Assembly: GCF_004011695.2 (NCBI RefSeq)
Contig: NC_082407.1
Span: forward strand, 2,170,001-2,234,000
Direction: 5' to 3'
DNA length: 64,000 bases
From: Ascochyta rabiei
Lineage: Eukaryota > Ascomycota > Dothideomycetes > Pleosporales > Didymellaceae
The notes below the pieces were generated by a model. That model made no database searches. It was not told the DNA's origin and worked only from the letters and a program-made list of their open reading frames with translations. Made by a program: the position numbers and the translations under genes. Below, piece by piece: positions 56,938 through 64,000 of the stretch (the stretch's first letter is position 1; every line of letters begins with the position of its first letter).

Positions 56938-58466
56938 GCTGAAAAGACTGCACATATGCTGCGGAGTAGTCAATCTCGGCTGCTACACCAGGGAAGAAGT
57001 ACTGCAGGGGATCAGGTGCGCGGTGAGTTTATGAGGATGTGGATAGCGTGATGAGTCGATTGTGGTGCTTGAGGTGACGCCTTGAGCGGTGCTTTGTTTA
57101 CGTGGCTGTGGGTAGGTAAACGAATCTATTTTTTTTTATTTATTTTTTATTTTTTATTTTTTGGAGCGAAACCGCTTCCTGTGGACTTGCAGTTACATCC
57201 GTATCGCGCTTCAACTAAGCGCGATGTGCAGCCATCCAATCTTCTTTTTCGCCGCTCTTCTCACCCATCGTTCTCGTGCAAATAGAAAAGCGTAATCGGC
57301 TGACTCTCCTACCAACAATCCCCTTCGACTTCTCTAAACCAAACGATTACCGAATCCACATCATGGCACGGTTATGTTGCCGTCGCTAGTCCTTGTGCTC
57401 AGCACTCAATCTACTTTGCCAACTCAACGCAACTCCAGTACGCTGTGCACCTGATTGAACCGCGCTAGACCAAGGACAAGTACGCAGCCAGCTACACTGA
57501 TGTTGTTCGCTGCGGTCTGGTGTTCGTGTGGTGTCTTGTGCTCTGTCTTGGTGTAGTCTGGCTCCACCATGATCTGACCGCGGCTTGTCGAGGTGGAGAA
57601 ATGCAGTGGTGTTGGTTGAGGCGCCGACCTTGATTTTTGGTTGCGTCGAGGATCGGAAATCTGTTTCTTGGGATCTTGCCATGCTGTGCTGTAGTAGGAG
57701 AGTCGTGGGATCGGGATGGAGAGGTAGTGGGTGATGGAGATGCAGGTGTAGATAGATGGACGATGTTGAAATGCCAGCATGTGGAAAAGCGGTACGTCTT
57801 CCCGACTAGCGATATTCGGTCTTCTTGATGGGTTTGGCTGTTGGTATGGAGGTGATACTACAAGGCGAGAGTCTACAGGTACCCAGTAGATAGCAATGCC
57901 AGTGTCAGTGTCAGCGTAAGTACCACATACGCATGCACACAGATGAAAGAAAGGTATGCACAGGGTGTTTGTTTGCATGGGGTAGTGAAGGTGCGGTTGT
58001 ATAAATCAACAGTCGAGAATCTGAAGTGATGATGAGCGGGCCAGAAGCACAGCGAAGCAGAGACAACGAAATTGTCTCTCGAGTAGCGTATGGCCAGAGC
58101 AAGCATTGCTGCAGCACTCGATTCCAAGCTATGTACAAAAAGGAGACGGGTGTGGGTATTCGACGCGAAGCAAGAAAGCGCCTCGGAACCGTGCCATGCT
58201 ATCCAACCAACAAGAGAAAAGAAAAGACGCTCGAATGCAAAATGCAGAAATGAGAAAAACAACAAGAACAAAAAGACCCCTGCCGAAATCCCAGAACCCA
58301 ACCAGATCGTACGTTTAGAAAAAACAAGCGCCAAGTCGTGATACGTGATACGTGTGTGTGCCTTTTGCCCAGAACCCCGAAGATGATATGCTGCCAAACT
58401 CTGATGGAAAAGGAAAAACAATGCAGAACGTGAGGTGTCAAGTGTCAAGTGTCAAGTATCCAACAA
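56938..58466. other. 1.5-kb stretch without a supported gene
   Basis: Contains a T-rich tract at about 57127-57162 and a short repeat AAGTGTC (three units) at about 58436-58458 just before the MPS1 stop. Both strands carry open frames, but none shows family motifs. Confidence 0.45.
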
Positions 58467-60351
58467 CTACTCGCTCTCCAGCAGCTGCCGTATCTTGTCG
58501 TAGAAACTCGCGGGATACTGGCGGATCTCGTCGTCGGTGGGGGCTGCTTTATTCGGGTCCCTGAAGCGATCGGCGACTCTTTGGATGATCTGGCCCAACA
58601 GCTCCTGCGGGATGCGCAGATCATCGCCGCCGTCCGGGAACAGGAAGACGTCGCGCTCATCGAGGAGCTGCGCGACGGTCGGCCGGCGTTTCGCGTCGCG
58701 GTTGAGACAGCGCTTGAGGGTTGCCTTGAGGCCGGGCGGGACGCGGACGTCGCCCACGCCGAGGTCCGGGTATTGGATCTCGTACTGGCGATTTACGATG
58801 GCGAGGACGCGTGCCATTTGGTTGGCAATGTGCGCGAATGGCGGACGCCCGTAGACCATCTGGTACAGGATACACCCCAAAGACCATACGTCCGAAGGTT
58901 TGCCCAGCGCCATGTCTTTGCTCCCATTGCCGTTCGACAGTTGGCCCTGCGCACCGCCCGCGCTGTCCTCGAGGCTCTCCGGGGACATGTAGTTGGGTGT
59001 GCCGATGTGGGAATCACGGTGCACGTTGACAGTGTGGTCTGTCTCGATGGCGTTTGCGATGCCGAAGTCGATGAGCTTGAGGCGGCCGGAAACGAGGAGG
59101 AAATTTGCGGGTTTGAGATCCGAGTGTACAATGTCGTGCGCGTGAACGGCGCCGACGCATTCGAGCATTTCTTTCCAGTAGAAGCGTGTGAAGGAGAGGT
59201 CGAGCTGGCCAGGGGCGGAGGAGTCGGTAGGGTCGAGCTTCATCCGGATGATGCGGGCGAGATCTGATTCACCAATTTCCATGAGCTGGGCGGCGTTAGC
59301 CATGTTCCGACAATTGAACGAGGATGCGATGACTTACGACGCTGAGAACTTGCCGTTGCTCGTCCACCTCCCAGTCGTATAGGCGGACTACGCGTTCGAC
59401 ATTCTTCAGCTTCTGGAGCAGGTCGATCTCGCCCTTGTAGCCTCGCACTGCGGCCTCGTCTGCGTCTTCCAGCTTCACCCGCTTCAGGGCCAACAGTTTG
59501 AAATTCTCGGCCATGACACGATATACGGCCGAGCTTCCCCCACGACCTATGCGATCCATCTGGGAGTAGTGCTTTCCATTCACGGACAATGTGCTCCTCT
59601 TCTTGCGTTCTCTTTGCTTGGTGGCGGTAGCTGCGCCGGCGGCGGCAGTGGCCGTCTCCAGTACTGACATCTTTGGCGGCGGTGGGGGTGCTGGTCTCCG
59701 TGGTGTGTTGGCGCTGATTGACTGTAGTGGTATGGGCTTCTCTTGCTGCTGTCTCTGTGCTGGCGATTGGTGTCTCTGGAGTGGTGATTGGTGCTGTGGT
59801 GCTGGGTGGTCGTGGCGCTCGTCCCTCACTTTCATGACCGAGTCTGTCATGTTGAGCACCGAGTCGGGCGCATTCGGGTGCTCCATGTTCAGTTTTACGG
59901 CGGAGGCGGGGAGGTTCTCCTGGTCCTGCGACGGCGGCTGGTCTTGTTCGCTTTGGGGGGTGCGTCGCAGTCTGCGCATGGGGGCGCCTCGCAGCGGTAC
60001 GCGCTTGATGCGCAGGCTCGGCGCAGGCGTGACCGAGTCGTGCTGGGCCCTCTCGGGCGTGTTGGAGGCGGATCCGGAGCGCGAGATCTTCAGCTTGGGC
60101 TTCCTCTTCTCGGGCGACATGACGTCGTTCTGGGCCAGCAGGGCGGTGGTCAGGGCGCTGAGCTTCATGGGCTGGGGGATCTCGTCGTCGGAGCTGTCGC
60201 CAATGTCGATGTTCTGCATCATGGGCGCATTGGCGGAGAAGCCCTGCGACTCGCCCAGCACAGACATGGGCGAGTCTCTGCGCACGCGGGTCGAGGACTG
60301 CACGCGCATGCGTCCGTAGGCACCCATGGGCGTGGGGGACGCGGTGGCCAT
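58467..60351 (-). CDS. MPS1: Mps1/TTK spindle checkpoint kinase
   Basis: Exons 59338-60351 and 58467-59285 give 610 residues; the 52-nt intron has donor GTAAGT. Mps1 is a dual-specificity kinase that recruits checkpoint proteins to unattached kinetochores and takes part in spindle pole duplication in yeast. The first 250 residues are disordered and Pro/Ser-rich (RRDSPMSVLG, PPPPPK). The kinase domain begins near residue 262 (IGRGGSSAVYRV), with catalytic Lys in LALKRVKLED, and KGEIDLLQKLKN, RLYDWE, HSDLKPANF (active Asp about 392), IDFGIAN, and HIGTPNYMSPESL, which is the Mps1-specific activation segment. The length is shorter than many Mps1 proteins because of a compact N-terminal half. Confidence 0.9.
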
Positions 60352-61426
60352 GGTGGAGCGGTGAGTCGAGCGCGTCGCTATGTGGTGGGCGGAGAGGTTG
60401 TGTGGCTAGCGAATGTTGGCTGTAGTGTTAGTTGCGCATACATAAGGCCCGGAGGGGAGGCGGCTGTTGGCTGTAGGGATGCTGGCGGTGGGTTGCTTTG
60501 GGCGTCGTGGGCGCGCGCGACAGATGTGGAGTTGGTGTGTCGTCGTTGCCCGGGCAATGGCAGCGTAAACAGGGCAGGCTGGTCTGGACTTGTGAACCAT
60601 TGTCATTCTGCTGCAGTCTGTCTTGAGATATATTTGAATAACACCATCATCTCGTTCTGCACGAGACGTCATTCTCCAGACCAGCCATCAGTCTATTTCG
60701 ATAGATGAATCTGAATAATACCATCATCTCGTTCTGCACGAGACGTCATTCTCCAGACCAGCCATCAGTCTATTTCGATAGATGAATCTGAATAATACCA
60801 TCATCTCGTTCTGCACGAGACGTCATTCTCCAGACCAGCCATCAGTCTATTTCGATAGATGAATCTGAATAATACCATCATCTCGTTCTGCACGAGACGT
60901 CATTCTCCAGACCAGCCATCAGTCTATTTCGATAGATGAATCTGAATAACACCATCATCTCGTTCTGCACGAGACGTCATTCTCTAGACCAGCCATCAGT
61001 CTATTTCGATAGATGAATCTGAATAATACCATCATCTCGTTCTGCACGAGACGTCATTCTCCAGACCAGCCATCAATCTATTTCGATAGATGAATCTGAA
61101 TAAATATCACCATCTAATTCTGCATAAGACGGTCACTCTTCAACGTACTATACAACCATGAAGCCCCAACCACCGCCAACAACGCTCTCAGCGAACGTCT
61201 GGGCGAATGCGCCGCCGTGTTCTTGCGACCCCTCTAACGCCTGCTATGCAACTCGAAGCAATACAAAGGAGTTTAAAGCAATTCAAAGCAATTCGATGCA
61301 TTCGATGCATTCAACACAATTCGATGCATTCAACGCATTCAACGCATTCAAAGCAATTCGATGCATTCAATGCATCAATGCATCAATGCATCAATGCATC
61401 AATCCATCAATGCATCAATCCATCAA
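60352..61426. other. MPS1 upstream region with repeats
   Basis: 60352-60615 is the presumed MPS1 promoter, then the 77-bp array, then about 61257-61432 with short ATTCAACGC / ATGCATCA units reaching the PTC7 stop codon. Confidence 0.5.
60616..61150. repeat. 77-bp tandem repeat array with hairpins
   Basis: Six full units of exactly 77 bp (starts 60691, 60768, 60845, 60922, 60999, 61076), with degenerate units at both ends. Each contains two palindromes: TCTAT-TTCG-ATAGA and TCTCGT-TCTGC-ACGAGA. Unit-to-unit identity is near-complete in the middle, with one- or two-base changes at the edges. It lies between the start of MPS1 and the stop of PTC7. Confidence 0.97.
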
Positions 61427-61432
61427 TCAGAG
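61257..61432. repeat. ATTCAACGC / ATGCATCA short tandem repeats
   Basis: A patch of related 8-9-bp units (ATTCGATGC, ATTCAACGC, then CATCAATG) that runs up to the PTC7 stop codon. It may shape the 3' untranslated region of PTC7. Confidence 0.8.
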
Positions 61433-62728
61433 CTTTGATGATACAGTCGACGAGGCCTCCAGCACAATGGCGATGACGGCGGCAATGTCGTCGGGCTTGC
61501 CGCCATGCCAGTTCTCGCCCGGGTAGTACTTCTGCACCTCCTTGGCAAAGGGCCCGTCGCGCCGTGTGTTGAGGCCGGTGTCCTTTGCTTCTTTGGCAAT
61601 GGCCGTGGCTACCATGGCCTGCAGGGAGTTGCTGTCCGCCCTGCGCCCGGAGTCGGCCTGCAGCAGCTTGGCCAGATCGTGTCCGACCTCGATGGTGCCG
61701 TCTCTCTCGACCCAGGCACCGGCGGCGACCATGTGCTTGCTGACTATGCCCAGCGCGTCTTGCGGGCTGAGGTTGTCCCACACGCCGTCCGTGGCAAAGA
61801 CCAGGACGTCTCCGTGGCGGACTTTGTGGTGCGTGACACTCGACTCCTTGGGCATGTCGGAGAGGGTGGAGGGGCCACCGAAGACGGCCATCTGCACGAG
61901 CATGCGGTGGGGGGTCTTGGAGAGCTGATAGGGAGTATTGAAGGCGTGGGTCTGGGGCTGGGTAAAGTGCCGTACTGCATTCAGGCCCAGGTGCATGAAA
62001 CCAGAATCGCCCAGGTTGGCGACCTCGACGTTGCCGTCTGGCTCGGCGACGGCCAGGCAGGCGGTGCTGCCGCCGCCTTCAATGCTGTCGTCCTCGGTGA
62101 CCTCGTCGTAGGCCACCTGCAGCAGCTCCCTGGGGTGCAGCTCGGTGGTGTTGAAGCCGTGGGGGAAGGAGCGCGCAGCACAGGCCATGTACTCGCACAG
62201 GCCGTGGGAGAAGTCGGCGGGGTCCAGGCCAGACTCGACCCAGCCGCCTACGCCGTCGGCGACGCCAAAGGTTGTGGTGTGGGAGTCGCCGACCTGGGTG
62301 TAGAAGAGGGCATCCTGGCCGCTGCGCAGCCGCTTGCGCTTGTCGACGCTCTCCTTGCACTCGGCCCAGTCGTCGTGGCGCTTTGTGGGGTCGTGCAGCG
62401 GGTTGGTGAACAGGTTCTGCTGTGCATTGAAGCGGTCCTGCTTGGCCGAGTACGAGGCGGCGACGTGGTAGGAGAAGAGGGGCGGGCTGGTGGCGTGGGG
62501 CGCGGTGGCGTGGAGGGACCGCAGGCCGGCTGGGTTCGGTGTGGTGTCTCTGTGCAGCGGACAGGTGGGCAGGGCCGAGGGGCGCGGCGTGTGCAGGCTG
62601 GCGGTGCGCGTCGCGTGGGCGGGCGCCAGCAGGGTGGCGGCGGAGAGGGCGAAGAGGAACAGGCCCGAGGCTGCACGGCGCGAAGGCAGGCGTGCAGCGC
62701 TCGCGGCGTTCGTGATGGCATACGACAT
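61427..62728 (-). CDS. PTC7: PP2C-type phosphatase Ptc7, mitochondrial
   Basis: A single exon, 433 residues from ATG 62728 (MSYAITNAASAARLPS). Ptc7 is a PPM/PP2C phosphatase that activates coenzyme Q synthesis by dephosphorylating Coq7 and works in mitochondria (in yeast a spliced form also goes to the nuclear envelope). The N-terminus is Arg/Ala-rich, a likely presequence, and includes a hydrophobic run (SGLFLFALSAATLLA). Metal-site motifs: FGVADGVGGW, NLGDSGF, DVLVFATDGVWDNLS and GKPDDIAAVIAIV. The frame is open much further upstream (63070), but only because the GC-rich minisatellite there happens to be open. Confidence 0.9.
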   Translation of the reverse strand: MSYAITNAASAARLPSRRAASGLFLFALSAATLLAPAHATRTASLHTPRPSALPTCPLHRDTTPNPAGLRSLHATAPHATSPPLFSYHVAASYSAKQDRFNAQQNLFTNPLHDPTKRHDDWAECKESVDKRKRLRSGQDALFYTQVGDSHTTTFGVADGVGGWVESGLDPADFSHGLCEYMACAARSFPHGFNTTELHPRELLQVAYDEVTEDDSIEGGGSTACLAVAEPDGNVEVANLGDSGFMHLGLNAVRHFTQPQTHAFNTPYQLSKTPHRMLVQMAVFGGPSTLSDMPKESSVTHHKVRHGDVLVFATDGVWDNLSPQDALGIVSKHMVAAGAWVERDGTIEVGHDLAKLLQADSGRRADSNSLQAMVATAIAKEAKDTGLNTRRDGPFAKEVQKYYPGENWHGGKPDDIAAVIAIVLEASSTVSSKL

Positions 62729-63219
62729 GGCCGCGGCCCAGGCCTCTGGATCAGGCGTCAGGAGGGGGCGGGGGCGGGGGCGGGCAGTGCGAGCTGGGGA
62801 GGGCGCGGGGAGGGCGCTGGAGAGGGCGCGGGCGCGGGCAGTGCGAGAGTGCGACGGCGTGGTGGGCGCTGGGGAGGGCGCTGGAGAGGGCGCGGGCGCG
62901 GGCAGTGCGAGAGTGCGACGGCGTGGTGGGCGCTGGGGAGGGCGCTGGAGAGGGCGCGGGCGCGGGTAGTGCGAGAGTGCGCACAGCGACGGCGTGGTGG
63001 GCGCTGGGGAGGGTGCGGGCGCGGGCAGTGGGCAGTCACCAGTGCGAGGATGCGCACGGCGACGGCGCAAGGGCCTCCTGTCGCGACGACGGCAGCGCTA
63101 GCCCAGGCGCGGGCGCGGGCGCGGGCTGGGGAAGGCGTAAACGTCTTTTCTCTCGTGCGCCGCTCCATGCCACCGCCGACCTTGCGCGCCGCACCAGCAG
63201 AGGGGCACCGTCAGCCAGC
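62729..63219. promoter_or_regulatory. Divergent region PTC7 / PRP4
   Basis: 491 bp between the opposite start codons of PTC7 and PRP4, mostly made of the 64-bp minisatellite. A shared promoter region. Confidence 0.5.
62757..63060. repeat. 64-bp GC-rich minisatellite upstream of PTC7
   Basis: About 3.5-4 copies of a 64-bp unit; AGAGGGCGCG is seen at 62821, 62885 and 62949. It leaves long spurious open frames in several directions, including one of 572 codons at 61505-63223 (+) antisense to PTC7. It lies in the spacer between the PTC7 and PRP4 starts. Confidence 0.9.
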
Positions 63220-64000
63220 ATGAGCATGCACCCGGCGCGGCAGGCCTACGTCGAGGAGGAGAATGGCCCCTCCAATTCCGATCCCATGGACGGGATTGAC
63301 TACGCCAGCGTCCGTACGTAAAGAAAGACCTTCGCCTTCGCGCACCGCAGCCGCGACACTGGCTAACGTGCACAGCACTGGACCGCAACCATGCCATGCC
63401 CGGCTCCGGCCACGACATGGCCTCGGACATGCTCGCCGAGTTCGAGCGCAAGAAACGCGCCGCCAACCTGATCGTGCCCACCGCCGACCGCGACGTGAAG
63501 CTGCGACTGCGCTCGCTGAAGGAGCCCATCACCCTCTTCGGCGAAGGCCCCGCCGACCGCCGCGACCGTCTGCGCGCGCTGCTGGCACACGCAGCCGAGG
63601 CCGGAGGCGACGACGCCGAGGATGCCGTCATGGAAGACGCCGAAGCCCCGGCCGACGAGCAGGAGGAGTTCTACACCCAGGGCACGCAGTCGCTGCTGGA
63701 CGCGCGACGAGACATGGCCACCTACTCGCTCCCGCGCGCCAAGCAACGCATCGCCTACCAGCGCCAGGAGGCCGCCATACCGCTGAAGGCACACGTCCAA
63801 CACCGCGACAAGGTCAAGCACACCCTGAAGGGCTTCGACCTGTACGGATCACAGACCGCCGACCGGCCCGTCAGCATCGTGCGAGTCTCGCCCAACGGCC
63901 AGTACGTCGCATACGGCACCTGGGGCGGCAAGGTCGCGCTGTTGGAAATCCCCAGCCTCGAGCAGAAAAAGGCCTACCGAGGCGGGCACACGGAGCGCGC
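63220..64000 (+). CDS. PRP4: U4/U6 snRNP protein Prp4, cut by the window edge
   Basis: Exons 63220-63313 and 63376 to beyond the edge; the 62-nt intron has donor GTACGT. Prp4 is a WD40 protein of the U4/U6 di-snRNP that works with Prp3 in spliceosome assembly. The splicing factor motif (SFM) domain is seen: VPTADRDVKLRLRSLKEPIT, then LFGEGPADRRDRLRALL. A conserved linker with FYTQGTQSLLDARRDMATYSLPRAK follows, and the WD40 propeller starts at RPVSIVRVSPNGQYVAYGTWGG. The rest of the propeller lies beyond position 64000. Confidence 0.92.

Noticed and set aside
57873..58448. 191-codon open frame on the minus strand
   Set aside because: No motif and unusual composition (Phe/Leu/Ser-rich). It lies downstream of the MPS1 stop and overlaps several other frames of similar quality.
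60616..61150. 77-bp array considered as a CRISPR array
   Set aside because: The units are continuous without variable spacers, and the genome is eukaryotic. It is a minisatellite.
61505..63223. 572-codon open frame on the plus strand
   Set aside because: It is antisense to PTC7 and then runs through the 64-bp minisatellite. The composition is an artefact of high GC content and repeats; PTC7 has all PP2C motifs on the other strand.

Overview
The window is nuclear DNA of a filamentous ascomycete (Pezizomycotina). Genes have short GT-AG introns of mostly 46-60 nt with GTATGT/GTAAGT/GTACGT-type donors and CTGAC/CTAAC-like branch sites. The gene set is typical of these fungi (DUF3602, Coa3, cytosolic S9 peptidase, Frizzled-like receptor), and one transposon copy carries C-to-T/G-to-A mutations as expected from repeat-induced point mutation. 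Dothideomycetes is my best guess, but the sequence alone does not fix the class.

Layout. 1-1273: 3'-truncated seven-helix receptor (-). 1274-6674: gene-poor stretch with one near-perfect inverted repeat. 6675-10982: single-exon secreted 1435-residue repeat protein with dibasic Kex2-type sites (-). 11.8-18.3 kb: dense housekeeping block with CDC26 (-), an unidentified probable mitochondrial protein (+), an unidentified basic protein (-), an MCY1-type cysteine synthase (-) and an NDUFAF7/MidA methyltransferase (+). 18.6 kb: intron-containing tRNA-Ile(UAU) candidate. 19.7-33.8 kb: S9 peptidase (+), PEX6 (-), NAT10/KRE33 (-), steryl-ester-hydrolase-like lipase (-). 34.8-41.4 kb: COA3 (-) divergent from PTA1/symplekin (+), GFA-family protein (+), MDE1/MtnB (-), DUF3602 protein (-). 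41.8-43.7 kb: RIP-degraded Fot1/pogo transposon with 54-bp terminal inverted repeats and TA duplication. 44.1-48.9 kb: DUF1295 membrane protein (-) and a second secreted repeat protein (+). 49.4-56.2 kb: RPP1 (-), CK2 alpha (+), valyl-tRNA synthetase (+). 56.2-64 kb: a decayed ORF, MPS1 kinase (-), a 77-bp minisatellite, PTC7 phosphatase (-), a 64-bp GC-rich minisatellite and the 5' part of PRP4 (+).

There is no biosynthetic cluster. Many genes form head-to-head pairs over short intergenic regions (CDC26/unknown, MCY1/NDUFAF7, COA3/PTA1, RPP1/CK2, PTC7/PRP4), and several act in mitochondria (NDUFAF7, MCY1, COA3, PTC7, the mitochondrial form of ValRS). The least ordinary content is the two secreted low-complexity repeat proteins, the RIPped transposon, and minisatellites that sit between genes and inside two introns.

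Exon boundaries were set by hand from splice consensus, reading frame and expected protein family sequence. Every complete multi-exon model has a length divisible by three. No transcript or database evidence was available.
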